A stretch of DNA of 64,000 nucleotides from Dyadobacter sp. Leaf189 (lineage in GTDB: Bacteria > Bacteroidota > Bacteroidia > Cytophagales > Spirosomataceae): NCBI RefSeq assembly GCF_001424405.1, contig NZ_LMPS01000004.1, positions 740,537 through 804,536 of the forward strand, given 5' to 3'. Positions 35,594 through 44,967 of the stretch are shown one piece after another; positions within the stretch are counted from its first letter, which is position 1; every line of letters starts with the position of its first letter. The notes under the pieces were generated by a model, which saw only the letters and a program-made list of their open reading frames with translations, was not told where the DNA came from and did not search any database. The position numbers were made by a program, and so were the translations under genes.

Positions 35594-37397
35594 CATGATT
35601 AGAAAGATGATCATATCATTCGTATTTCTTCTGTCTTTGTCTGTCTCTGCCCAAAATCACGTTTTTGTCGAAACAGAATCGTTTACCGACAAAGGCGGCT
35701 GGGTAATTGATCAGCAGTCTTTTGTAGTAATGGGCTCGTCGTACTTAATGGCGCACGGAATGGGGCGACCTGTGAAAGATGCGACTACTACAGTCAATTT
35801 TCCTAAGACGGGCAAATACCGAATGTGGGTGCGTACCAAAGATTGGGCGCCGTTCCCCAAAGGTCCGGGCAAGTTTCAGCTTCTGGTTGATGGAAAAGCA
35901 GCCGGTCAGGTATTTGGTGAAAGCGGGTCCGATGAATGGAAATGGTACGACGGAGGCCAGGTGGATATCAAGTCTGCCGAAACAAAGCTCCTGATGAAAG
36001 ACCTGACGGGCTTCAACGGTCGCTGCGACGCGATTTTGTTTACTGATGATCTGAAATTTACCCCGCCCAACAAGCTCGAAGAGCTGACTGCCTTCCGGAA
36101 AAAACTGCTGCATCTGACTGACAAACCTGTCGAAGCCGGCCAGTTTGATCTGGTGGTAGTCGGCGGCGGCATTGCCGGGACTTGTGCTGCCATTTCTGGC
36201 GCTAGAATGGGACTTAAAGTTGCATTGATCCAGGACAGGCCCGTTTTGGGAGGAAATAACAGTTCTGAAATCCGGGTGCATTTAATGGGCGACGTGGACA
36301 AAAACCACTATCCCAAGCTCGGCCGCATTGTGCGGGAAATGGACAATGGTGATCCCGGAAACGGTAACCCGGATGCAAAAGAATACGGCGACGCGCGCAA
36401 GATATCCATCGTAAAAGCCGAGCCGAATATTTCCCTCTTTCTGAACACGCATGTTTATAAAGTGGAAAAAGAGAACGATATCATCACCGCGGTAGTGGGC
36501 CGGGATATTGCTACCAATAAAGAGACACGTTTTGCAGGCTCCTTCTTCTCCGACTGCACCGGCGACGGAACGATCGGTTTCCTGGCTGGCGCGGAGTTCA
36601 GAATGGGACGTGAGAGCAAGGCCGAAACAGGCGAGTCACTCGCGGCGGAAAAGTCGGACGATTTTACATTAGGTACCTCAAATTTGTGGGCTTCGCTCCC
36701 GCGCGACACCGTTTCTTCATTCCCGGAAACACCCTGGGCGATCCAGTTTTCGGACGAATACCACATTGACGAACCCAAGGCTGACTGGCAATGGGAAACA
36801 GGGTTTGGCAACTTCAATACCATTACTGATGCTGAGAAAATCCGCGATCACAACCTGCGCGCGATCTATGGAAACTGGTCTTATTTAAAAAAGAACAAAG
36901 CCGCGAAGTACGCGAAGCATGAGCTGGCTTGGGTTGCCTATATCGGTGGTAAAAGGGAATCGAGACGCATTATCGGTGATCATATCCTGAACCAGATGGA
37001 CATTCAGGAAGGTAAATTTTATCCCGACGGTTCGGTAACTGCTACCTGGACCATCGACCTGCATTTTCCCGACGCCAAGAACAGCAAGTACTTTGAAGGC
37101 CAGGAGTTTTTTGCCGGAACAAAACACATCAAAGTGGCGCCTTACACGATCCCCTATCGCTGTTTGTATTCCAAAAATATCCAGAATCTGTTCATGGCCG
37201 GGCGGAATATCAGCACCACGCACGTTGCATTCGGCAGCACGCGGGTAATGCGTACCTGCGGCATGATGGGCGAAGTGGTAGGCTTTGCAGCATCTCTGAC
37301 CAAAAAGTACAGAACCACTCCGCGCGGCGTGTACGAACAACATTTACCGGAATTAATGGGAATCCTGAAAGGAGAAACCCTCGCCCCGCAGCCTTGA
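35586..37397 (+). CDS. Secreted FAD-dependent oxidoreductase (PF12831-type) with N-terminal carbohydrate-binding-like domain
   Basis: About 604 residues from the ATG at 35586. The frame extends upstream through repeats, but this ATG gives a normal signal peptide ('MIISFVFLLSLSVSAQ'). A beta-rich domain (about residues 25-150; 'GKYRMWVRTKDWAPFPKGPG') resembles carbohydrate-associated domains of xanthan-lyase-like proteins. The FAD domain begins 'DLVVVGGGIAGTCAAISGARMG' (GxGxxG loop near residue 195) and continues 'VLGGNNSSEIRVHLMGD', with C-terminal 'MAGRNISTTHVAFGSTRVM'. Oxidation of a sugar or glycoside is likely from context, but substrate and electron acceptor are unknown. ApbE follows after 22 bp. 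Confidence 0.8.
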   Translation: MGNMIRKMIISFVFLLSLSVSAQNHVFVETESFTDKGGWVIDQQSFVVMGSSYLMAHGMGRPVKDATTTVNFPKTGKYRMWVRTKDWAPFPKGPGKFQLLVDGKAAGQVFGESGSDEWKWYDGGQVDIKSAETKLLMKDLTGFNGRCDAILFTDDLKFTPPNKLEELTAFRKKLLHLTDKPVEAGQFDLVVVGGGIAGTCAAISGARMGLKVALIQDRPVLGGNNSSEIRVHLMGDVDKNHYPKLGRIVREMDNGDPGNGNPDAKEYGDARKISIVKAEPNISLFLNTHVYKVEKENDIITAVVGRDIATNKETRFAGSFFSDCTGDGTIGFLAGAEFRMGRESKAETGESLAAEKSDDFTLGTSNLWASLPRDTVSSFPETPWAIQFSDEYHIDEPKADWQWETGFGNFNTITDAEKIRDHNLRAIYGNWSYLKKNKAAKYAKHELAWVAYIGGKRESRRIIGDHILNQMDIQEGKFYPDGSVTATWTIDLHFPDAKNSKYFEGQEFFAGTKHIKVAPYTIPYRCLYSKNIQNLFMAGRNISTTHVAFGSTRVMRTCGMMGEVVGFAASLTKKYRTTPRGVYEQHLPELMGILKGETLAPQP

Positions 37398-37419
37398 GTA
37401 ACATACTGATCTGCTGATT

Positions 37420-38433
37420 TTGAAAAGTTCGTTTGCGCTCCTTTTAATGGTATTTCAAATGCTCGTTCCCGCGGTGAATGCAAAAGCTGCCGGGGACGAG
37501 CCTATGATTTCCATTTCAGGCCAGGCGCAGGGTACTACTTACCATATCAAATATTTTGATCAGCAGAGCCGAAATTTCAAAGTACAGATCGACTCTATTC
37601 TCGCGGATTTTGATAAGTGTCTGTCATTGTACCGAAAAGATTCAGAGATAGTTGCGTTCAATAACAGCACCGGATCGCATCGGTTCAGGTCTCCATATTT
37701 TTATCCTGTTTTACAAAGATCCCGGGAAATATACGCAGCTACCAATGGCGCTTTCGACCCTACTATTATGCCGCTGACAGAAGCACTGGGATTTGGTGCG
37801 AAGAGAACAGATCCCGAGCTGGCGAATGTGGATTCACTGCTTCAATATGTTGGCTTTGAGAAAATTAGCTTTAATGCAGATTCTGTTACAAAGATGAAAG
37901 CGGGTGTGAGGCTGGATATGAACGGGATCGCGCAGGGGTATTCGGTCGATATTGTGAGCGCATTTCTCAGGAGTCGGAATATCGACCGGTTTATGGTCGA
38001 GATCGGGGGCGAAGTAGTGTGTTCGGGAAATAAGAATGATAATCTTCCCTGGACCGCGGGTATTGAAAATCCATTGAAACGCGGACAATTGTTTGCGACT
38101 GTGAAACTCACGGATTTGGCGATGACGACTGCGGGTAACTACAACAATCATTTTACTAGAAACGGCCGCGTTTTCAACCATATCATCAATCCAAAAACGG
38201 GTTCTATGGAAGAAACGTCGCTGCTAAGCGTCACCGTTTTTTCCAAAGATGCGATCACAGCTGACGGATATGATACCGCGTTTTTTGTAATGGGACTGGA
38301 AGCGACAAAGCAGTTTTTATCACAACAAAATGACCTGGAAGCCTACCTGATCTATACAGACGAAAAAGGAAAAGTAAGCAGGTACGTGACCGAAGGAATG
38401 AAGGAATTGATCAAAGAAATACCTAACCCATGA
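37420..38433 (+). CDS. apbE: FAD:protein FMN transferase ApbE
   Basis: A 337-residue exported flavin transferase that attaches FMN covalently to Thr/Ser of periplasmic or membrane proteins. Key segments: 'SGQAQGTTYHIKYF' near residue 30, 'FDPTIMPLTEALGFG' near 115, 'RLDMNGIAQGYSVDIVS' near 165, 'VEIGGEVVCSGNK' near 195, 'HIINPKTGSMEE' near 255 and 'ADGYDTAFFVMGLEATKQF' near 280. Together these are diagnostic. The start is TTG followed by a signal peptide ending 'NAKAA'. It overlaps the next gene by 4 bp. No Rnf/Nqr genes are present, so its substrate here is probably a local secreted protein. Confidence 0.92.
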   Translation: MKSSFALLLMVFQMLVPAVNAKAAGDEPMISISGQAQGTTYHIKYFDQQSRNFKVQIDSILADFDKCLSLYRKDSEIVAFNNSTGSHRFRSPYFYPVLQRSREIYAATNGAFDPTIMPLTEALGFGAKRTDPELANVDSLLQYVGFEKISFNADSVTKMKAGVRLDMNGIAQGYSVDIVSAFLRSRNIDRFMVEIGGEVVCSGNKNDNLPWTAGIENPLKRGQLFATVKLTDLAMTTAGNYNNHFTRNGRVFNHIINPKTGSMEETSLLSVTVFSKDAITADGYDTAFFVMGLEATKQFLSQQNDLEAYLIYTDEKGKVSRYVTEGMKELIKEIPNP

Positions 38434-41000
38434 AATTTACCACAACGATATTCATCTCGCTACTGATCTCAGGAGCAGCATTTGGCCAGAAAAAATACCT
38501 GAACAGTCTCAGTAATGACCACGTCAGAGTAGTGTGGCAGGGAGACAATAAAGGCACATTTCCGATCGGTGTTTTGCAGGTTAAAAAGGATGGAAAATGG
38601 ATTGATGGGCCCAAGCCTTCCGGCGAGTATACTTTGTTGTATTCGGCCACAAAACCCTCCGGAGAGCCTACCGAAAGTTTTGAAAAAATAACCGGCGGAA
38701 CATTTCCTGAGAAATCCTATCATTATCAGCAGGAACAATGGAAGGAAAGCATCAATGATGTTTCTCTCAATAAAGCCGGTCAGGCGATACATTTCCTGCC
38801 TGCCAAAATGCTGGTCAAACCGGATGCGATTGAGTTTTCAAAGGAAACCGAAGTTGCTACCGTCACCGGCAACTGGCGTTTCGATCCGCAAAATCCGACG
38901 GATATCCTGGTGAAAATGACGGTGAAAGCGAAAACAATAGGCTACTTTTCAATGGCCACTCCTACGCTGGGAACCGTGCCTGCAGAGCAGCTTGGCTGGA
39001 CTTCCGTGCCGGGTTATTTCCAGGGAAATGCATTGCAAAAGAACTTCGCACTCGCTTATGCTTACGGTCACGGCGTACCCGACCGGCCGGTGATCTACCG
39101 CGAGCGTTGTGCAAGTACATTGAGTCCGCTGGTAACTACCAAAAATGGTGTGACCGTATCGGTAATTCCCGAGCCGGGGCTGGCGAGAGACCCCTGGAAA
39201 AAGGACAAGATCACGCAAACGGACTGGCACATTGGTTTGTCGCACATGAACCGGAAAGGTCAGCTTGCGCCTACCATTTACTACCCTGTTTTGGGTGAGG
39301 AAAAATCGGAACTCAATGCAGGCGAGGAATTTACCTTTTCATTCAGGTACAGCATCATTGCCGGCGACTGGTTCCAGGCAATCAAGCATGCAGCGAATGA
39401 CATTTATCAATTTGACGAAACGCTGGCCCTCCGCAAAAACAAACAGTCGCAGACCGACCGCATTCAGCAAATGCATCTGTATCTCACCAATCCTGAAACT
39501 TCACTTTGGAATATTGAGGAGTATGAAGGCAAGCAGATCGGCGCGCAATCCTATCTGGGCGGCGTGGTGGGTTCTAATAAGGATGCGATGAAAAATGCGG
39601 ACTACGGCGCCATGTGGATGCTGGCCCATGCGACCAACGATCTGGAGCTGAAAGAAAAAGTGCTGCCACCTGCGCTCAATTTCAAGCTGGTGCAGCAGGA
39701 AACTGATAAAGGCTTTTTCAATGGTGCAATCGAAGGCCAATATTATCTCGCCAAAAGCAAAAAGTTTGTTGAAGAATGGGGAGAAGTGGTGGAGCCTATC
39801 GCGCTGACATATTATGTGACGCTCGATGTGGGCAATATGCTCTTGTTCGAGCCAGGTAATGCCGAATTGAAGGAAAGATTGCGGCTGGGTGCCGATAAGT
39901 TGCTGAGCTGGCAGAAATCTGACGGAAGCTGGGCAGTGGCTTACGACCGGAAAAATGAACAGGAACTTTTCAGGGATATCAAAGATGTGCGGCCGACTTT
40001 TTACGGGATGATTGTCGCGTATAGGATTCTAAAAGATGAAAAGTACCTAAGAGCTGCGCAAAAAGGGGCTGACTGGTTTATCAAAAATGCAGTAGAAACG
40101 GGTTCTTTCCTTGGCGTTTGCGGAGATGCACGTTATGCGCCAGATTTCGCCACCGGCCAATCAGCGCAGGCTTTGCTGGATTTGTATGATTTAACCAAAA
40201 ACAAAAAATACCAGGACGCGGCGGTTACCTGCGCTAAAATTTATACCACCTCCATTTACACACATCCTATTGCGAGTCACGATCCAAAAACGGTGAACGG
40301 AGTAGCCCGGGAGGATTGGGAGATCAGCCAAACCGGCCTCAGCTTCGAACATGGCGGCATTTTCGGTTCTGCTGTCCGCCACGGCCCTATTCAGCTGGCG
40401 AGCCACGCGGGGATGTTTATCCGGATGTACAAACTGACTGGCGAGCAGATCTTCGCAGATATGGCACGCTCGGCTGCGATTGGCCGCGATGCATTTGTGG
40501 ACAGCAAAACGAGCGTCGCTTCCTATTACTGGAATGCAATGAACCGCGGTGCTGGCCCCTACCCGCACCATGCGTGGTGGCAGGTCGGCTGGATTACCGA
40601 TTACCTGTTGTCGGAAGCGGAGTTGAGATCCAATGGAAAAATCAGCTTTCCGAGAGGCTTTGTCACACCGAAAGTAGGCCCGCACCAGACTTATGGTTTC
40701 GAGCCGGGAAATGTATTTGGAGATCAGGCCAACCTGGTGATCAAAGCGGGACTTGCGACACCGGATCATGCTGCTATTGAATGCATTACCGCGCAGTCTA
40801 CCTCAAAAAACAGCACTTATATAATCCTGATGAACAACAGTGCGGACGCGACGGATTTTGCATTGAAAATTGATGAGTCCAAAATCGGCAGTTCCAAAAA
40901 GATCAATGCAATGAAATGGCTGGAAGACAACCATCCTGCGAAAATAGAACAATTCACAATTCCGCCCTTTGGTTTGAAGACACTTGAAGTTCAGTATTAG
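38430..41000 (+). CDS. Large secreted protein with (alpha/alpha)6-barrel-like region
   Basis: An 856-residue protein with signal peptide ending 'SGAAFG', translationally coupled to apbE (ATGA overlap). The N-terminal ~300 residues look beta-rich. The middle 350 residues have repeated helical hairpins ('KYLRAAQKGADWFIKNAVETG', 'TGQSAQALLDLYDLTKNKKY') as in six-hairpin glycosidases. The C-terminus is a small beta domain. A glycan-acting enzyme (hydrolase or lyase) is likely from the locus, but no family-specific catalytic motif is recognised. Confidence 0.6.
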   Translation: MKFTTTIFISLLISGAAFGQKKYLNSLSNDHVRVVWQGDNKGTFPIGVLQVKKDGKWIDGPKPSGEYTLLYSATKPSGEPTESFEKITGGTFPEKSYHYQQEQWKESINDVSLNKAGQAIHFLPAKMLVKPDAIEFSKETEVATVTGNWRFDPQNPTDILVKMTVKAKTIGYFSMATPTLGTVPAEQLGWTSVPGYFQGNALQKNFALAYAYGHGVPDRPVIYRERCASTLSPLVTTKNGVTVSVIPEPGLARDPWKKDKITQTDWHIGLSHMNRKGQLAPTIYYPVLGEEKSELNAGEEFTFSFRYSIIAGDWFQAIKHAANDIYQFDETLALRKNKQSQTDRIQQMHLYLTNPETSLWNIEEYEGKQIGAQSYLGGVVGSNKDAMKNADYGAMWMLAHATNDLELKEKVLPPALNFKLVQQETDKGFFNGAIEGQYYLAKSKKFVEEWGEVVEPIALTYYVTLDVGNMLLFEPGNAELKERLRLGADKLLSWQKSDGSWAVAYDRKNEQELFRDIKDVRPTFYGMIVAYRILKDEKYLRAAQKGADWFIKNAVETGSFLGVCGDARYAPDFATGQSAQALLDLYDLTKNKKYQDAAVTCAKIYTTSIYTHPIASHDPKTVNGVAREDWEISQTGLSFEHGGIFGSAVRHGPIQLASHAGMFIRMYKLTGEQIFADMARSAAIGRDAFVDSKTSVASYYWNAMNRGAGPYPHHAWWQVGWITDYLLSEAELRSNGKISFPRGFVTPKVGPHQTYGFEPGNVFGDQANLVIKAGLATPDHAAIECITAQSTSKNSTYIILMNNSADATDFALKIDESKIGSSKKINAMKWLEDNHPAKIEQFTIPPFGLKTLEVQY

Positions 41001-41004
41001 AAAC

Positions 41005-41100
41005 CTTTTTGTCACCCTGAGCGGAGTCGAAGGGAAGGTGCGTCAGCTACATTGTGCGCGCAGGGTAGCGTGCTTCGACTCCGCTCAGCATGACAAAAAG
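41005..41100. repeat. Imperfect 28 bp inverted repeat (CTGAGCGGAGTCGAAG type)
   Basis: Arms 41005-41032 and 41073-41100 match as reverse complements at 26 of 28 positions, around a 40 nt centre. The arm contains CTGAGCGGAGTCGAAG, a sequence often seen as a dispersed intergenic repeat in Bacteroidota. It could form a strong hairpin between the barrel-protein gene and the symporter gene. Confidence 0.75.
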
Positions 41101-41139
41101 CGGCAGGAGCAGATTGAAAGTTAGCATTTAAACAACAAC

Positions 41140-42861
41140 ATGAACAACAACATCGATACCATTGTCATCCTTGTCTTCTCCGCATTTGTGCTCGGGATTG
41201 GGATGCTTTTTGCGCGGACGGGACGGAACCTGAAATCCTTTTTTGCCGGAGGCGAGGCAGTTCCCTGGTTTATCGGGGGTCTGTCCTTATTTATGAGCTT
41301 TTTCTCGGCCGGAACGTTTGTGGCCTGGGGCTCCATTGCCTACAAGCATGGCTGGGTGGCGATTACCATTCAATGGACGATGTGCATTGGTGCCTTGGTT
41401 ACCGCACTTTACCTGGCGCCACGCTGGAAAAGAACGGGTGCGCTTACCGCCGCTGAATTCATCCGCGAGCGGCTTGGGCTGCCCGTCCAGAAGACTTACA
41501 TCTTCATTTTTACACTGGTTTCGGTTTTTATCAAAGGCTCGGTTCTGTATCCGGTCGCCCGGCTTGTGAGTGCCTCGCTGGATCTTCCATTAGTGCCTTG
41601 TACGATCGGATTAGGGCTTTTTATGATTGCTTACACGGCTGTCGGCGGACTTTGGGCGGTGATGGTGACGGACATCCTGCAATTTGTGGTCTTATCTGCT
41701 GCGGTGTTCATTCTGCTTCCCTTGTCTTTTGAAAAAGTAGGTGGCTGGGAAGGCTTTACGCAAAATGTTCCTGATGATTTTTTCAATTTGCTAAATGGCG
41801 AATACACTTTCGGCTTTGTCCTCGCATTTGTCATTTACCATATCTGCTACATCGGTGGAAACTGGACCATGGTGCAGCGTTATACGAGCGTCGACAGTGA
41901 GAAATCGGCCAGGAAAGTCGCACTTCTTTTTGCAGGCTTATACCTGATCAGCCCGGTGATCTGGATGTTCCCGCCTATGATCTACAAGGCAATCAATCCC
42001 GCATTGACAGGGTTGGATACTGAAAATGCCTATTTGATGATCTGCAAACTGGTGTTACCTCCTGGCTTATTGGGCCTGATGCTCACCGGAATGTATTTCT
42101 CCACTTCTGCGAGTGCCAATACCGCTTTAAATGTAGTATCCGCTGTTTTTACCAATGATATCTATAAAGGAATGGTCAACCCGGCGGCTTCCGACAAGCA
42201 ACTGATCCGTGTTGCGCGGGGCTCTTCTTGGTTTTTCGGTTTGGGCATGATCGGCATTGCATTGCTGGTACCGGCGGCTGGCGGCATTGTGGAAGTAGTT
42301 TTGAGCATTTCTGCCATTTCCGGCGGACCGCTGCTGGCACCGCCGCTCTGGGCTTTGTTTTCCAAAAGGCTGAATGCGAAAACAACGCTTTGGGTTACCG
42401 GTATCGGACTGCTTGTCAATCTGTTTTTCAAAATCCTGTCTCCGCTGTTGCTTGATTTCAAGCTATCGCGGGGAATGGAAACGATCGTGGGTGTGGGACT
42501 GCCGCTGCTGCTTTTGCTGGCTTATGAACTTTGGGCACGGTCCAAAAACCGCATTGCGGCTGAATACCTGACGTATCTCCAAACTAAAGAACAAAAGCGT
42601 ATTGACGCATTGGAAATCAATGAAGAGGAAGTTGTTGAGATCAAGCGCCAAAACAGGTTTGGCTTGCAGGTCATTGCAGGAGCCCTGCTTTTCACGGCGG
42701 TTATGCTTTTTATCCTGAGTCTTCTGACTACTTCTGGGGCGATGATCACTGCCATTATCGCAACAGTAGTCTTGTTTTCAGCATTGATTCCCTTTGTAGC
42801 GTCGCGGAAAGTCAGTGTGGACGTGCTACTACCAGTTCAAGAAAATTATCCGCACGAATGA
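41140..42861 (+). CDS. Sodium:solute symporter (SSS family)
   Basis: A 573-residue inner-membrane transporter with about 13 transmembrane helices. 'AGGEAVPWFIGGLSLFMSFFSAGTFV' near residue 30 and 'GLLGLMLTGMYFSTSASANTALNVVSAVFTND' parts near residue 310 are conserved SSS segments. Bacteroidetes members in glycan loci import monosaccharides or acidic sugars with Na+. A charged cytoplasmic segment near residue 480 ('EQKRIDALEINEEEVVEIKR') separates the last helices. It probably takes up the product of the neighbouring periplasmic enzymes. Confidence 0.9.
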   Translation: MNNNIDTIVILVFSAFVLGIGMLFARTGRNLKSFFAGGEAVPWFIGGLSLFMSFFSAGTFVAWGSIAYKHGWVAITIQWTMCIGALVTALYLAPRWKRTGALTAAEFIRERLGLPVQKTYIFIFTLVSVFIKGSVLYPVARLVSASLDLPLVPCTIGLGLFMIAYTAVGGLWAVMVTDILQFVVLSAAVFILLPLSFEKVGGWEGFTQNVPDDFFNLLNGEYTFGFVLAFVIYHICYIGGNWTMVQRYTSVDSEKSARKVALLFAGLYLISPVIWMFPPMIYKAINPALTGLDTENAYLMICKLVLPPGLLGLMLTGMYFSTSASANTALNVVSAVFTNDIYKGMVNPAASDKQLIRVARGSSWFFGLGMIGIALLVPAAGGIVEVVLSISAISGGPLLAPPLWALFSKRLNAKTTLWVTGIGLLVNLFFKILSPLLLDFKLSRGMETIVGVGLPLLLLLAYELWARSKNRIAAEYLTYLQTKEQKRIDALEINEEEVVEIKRQNRFGLQVIAGALLFTAVMLFILSLLTTSGAMITAIIATVVLFSALIPFVASRKVSVDVLLPVQENYPHE

Positions 42862-42899
42862 CCTTTTAGTTAATCCATTTGAATCCCTTAACGCATTTT

Positions 42900-44927
42900 A
42901 TGAACAATAAATTTAGAGCGCTGCTCTTGGTTATCATCTGCTGGGCTTCCCAAAACAGCTTCGCGCAGTACCATATCAAAGATCCCGGTGCGATTTCGCT
43001 GAATGGCGACTGGTGGTTTGTACTGGACCCGGCCGAGCTGGGGATTTCAAATCAGTGGTATAAAGAAGGGACCGCCAAAACTGCGCGGCAGGATAAGGTG
43101 ACCGTACCGCATTGTTTTTCGACAGACCCGCGCTATGAATTTTACACAGGAACCGCCTGGTACCGCAAGTTTTTCCCCTGGAAACCGGCTTCGGGCAAAC
43201 GCGTGATCCTGCATTTCGATGCGGCTTATTACAAGACTTACGTTTGGCTCAATGGTCAAAAGGTCGGGGAGCATGAAGGTGGGTATACCCCATTCAGTTT
43301 TGATGTGACTGATTTGCTCAAAGAAAACAACGAGCTGGTGGTAGCTGTGAACAACAATACCTGGAAAACCAACACCATTCCCGGAGTGAAGGATAATAAC
43401 AAAATGGACGATTCTTTTGTCGGCTGGGTCAATTACGGCGGGCTGATCCGCCCGGTTTATCTCACCATCGAGCCGGAGGTTTATGCTGAAAATATCAAGA
43501 TTGAAACCACACCGGATCTTGCCAAAAACACCGCGAGTATTACTGCCCGGATTCGCATAAAAAATGCATCTGCAAATGCAGTTTCACCGAAAGCAGAATT
43601 CACTGTATTCCAGGATAAAAAACTTGTTACACTGAAATGGAAAGCAAAACCGGCGAACATACCAGCCGGACAAACTGCGCTCATGGAAGCGGAAGCGAGC
43701 ATTCCCGCCGCCTACGTAAAGTTGTGGGACCTCGACCAGCCAAATCTGTACGAACTGAAAGCCACCGTTGGTACTGACTCGATCGCATCCCATTTTGGCA
43801 TAAGGAAAGTTGAAGTCCGTAATGCACAGATCCTGCTGAATGGTAAGCCATTGAAAGTGGGAGGCGGTAACCGGGTACTCGATTATCCCGGTCTTGGTTC
43901 TATGGAGCCGGATTGGCTCGTTGAAAAAGACTTCCGCCTGATGAAAGAAGCTGGTATGGAGTTCCAGCGGCTTACGCATTATACACCTGCCGAATACTAT
44001 TATGACCTGGCCGACAAATTCGGTATGCTGATTATCACAGAAGCGGGTAACTGGCAGCTGACAGGCAAGCAAATGGACAATGATTCCATGCGCGCCAATT
44101 TCAGGTCGCAATTCCGGGAAATGGCCGAGCGCGACTGGAACCACCCGAGCGTGATTGCTTACAGCGTCGGCAATGAATATTTGTCTGAAGAACCCGCCGG
44201 TCAGCGCTGGACGAAGGATATGATCGCATTCGCCAGGGAAGTGGACCCTACCCGGTTATACACTTTTGCGAGCATGCGCCTGAATGCATTGCCTGCGAAA
44301 CCGGAGGACGAAGCCAGTCAGTATGTGGATTTTGTTTCGACCAACACCTATGGCGGTCACGCGAAATCCCTCGATCACATTCATAAACTATATCCCGACA
44401 AGCCCATTTTCATCAGCGAATGGGGCACGCGCTCCGACGGAAAGGGCGGCGAGGAATACCAGGCGCAGCATATCCGGGACGTAATTGCCGAAGTACGTAA
44501 AAGACCTTACGTGGCCGCAACTTCCTGGTGGACTTACAACGATTATCGCAGCAAGTTGTTTGGTACCAATGCAAATGGTTTCCGTCCCTGGGGGATCGTC
44601 GGCGCCGACCGTTCTCCCCGCCGCGCTTACAAGGTGCATCAGGAGGAATTGTCGCCGGTGACAATTGAAAAAGTGGGTTACCAGTCTGGCGAATTGGGAG
44701 CTAACACATTGACGATCAAAGTCACAGCACGGGCTGATTTCCCTGCGCGAAAGCTATCCGGCTACTACATTAAAACTTCGGACACAAAAGTCAGCATCCC
44801 CGAACTAAACCCCGGCGAAAGCAGGGAAGTACTTGTTCCCATCCGCGGATTTGAAGGAAAAACACATATCTCGATCTATAAACCAACGGGTTTCCTCACA
44901 ACGGAAGCTGAGTTCGCATTGGAATAA
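42900..44927 (+). CDS. Glycoside hydrolase family 2 protein (beta-glucuronidase/galactosidase-like)
   Basis: A secreted 675-residue GH2 enzyme. The ATG at 42900 gives a signal ending 'ASQNSFAQ'; the upstream TTG is unlikely. The sugar-binding jelly-roll has 'LHFDAAYYKTYVWLNGQKVGEHEGGYTPFSFDVT' features, an Ig-like domain follows, then the TIM barrel with acid/base Glu426 ('SVGNEYLS') and nucleophile Glu507 ('FISEWGTRS'). The shape is closest to short GH2 beta-glucuronidase-like enzymes. Which sugar it removes is not clear from sequence. Confidence 0.9.
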   Translation: MNNKFRALLLVIICWASQNSFAQYHIKDPGAISLNGDWWFVLDPAELGISNQWYKEGTAKTARQDKVTVPHCFSTDPRYEFYTGTAWYRKFFPWKPASGKRVILHFDAAYYKTYVWLNGQKVGEHEGGYTPFSFDVTDLLKENNELVVAVNNNTWKTNTIPGVKDNNKMDDSFVGWVNYGGLIRPVYLTIEPEVYAENIKIETTPDLAKNTASITARIRIKNASANAVSPKAEFTVFQDKKLVTLKWKAKPANIPAGQTALMEAEASIPAAYVKLWDLDQPNLYELKATVGTDSIASHFGIRKVEVRNAQILLNGKPLKVGGGNRVLDYPGLGSMEPDWLVEKDFRLMKEAGMEFQRLTHYTPAEYYYDLADKFGMLIITEAGNWQLTGKQMDNDSMRANFRSQFREMAERDWNHPSVIAYSVGNEYLSEEPAGQRWTKDMIAFAREVDPTRLYTFASMRLNALPAKPEDEASQYVDFVSTNTYGGHAKSLDHIHKLYPDKPIFISEWGTRSDGKGGEEYQAQHIRDVIAEVRKRPYVAATSWWTYNDYRSKLFGTNANGFRPWGIVGADRSPRRAYKVHQEELSPVTIEKVGYQSGELGANTLTIKVTARADFPARKLSGYYIKTSDTKVSIPELNPGESREVLVPIRGFEGKTHISIYKPTGFLTTEAEFALE

Positions 44928-44967
44928 GCGTCGCGCTTTGAACCAGTGACGTAAAAAATCTAACAAA

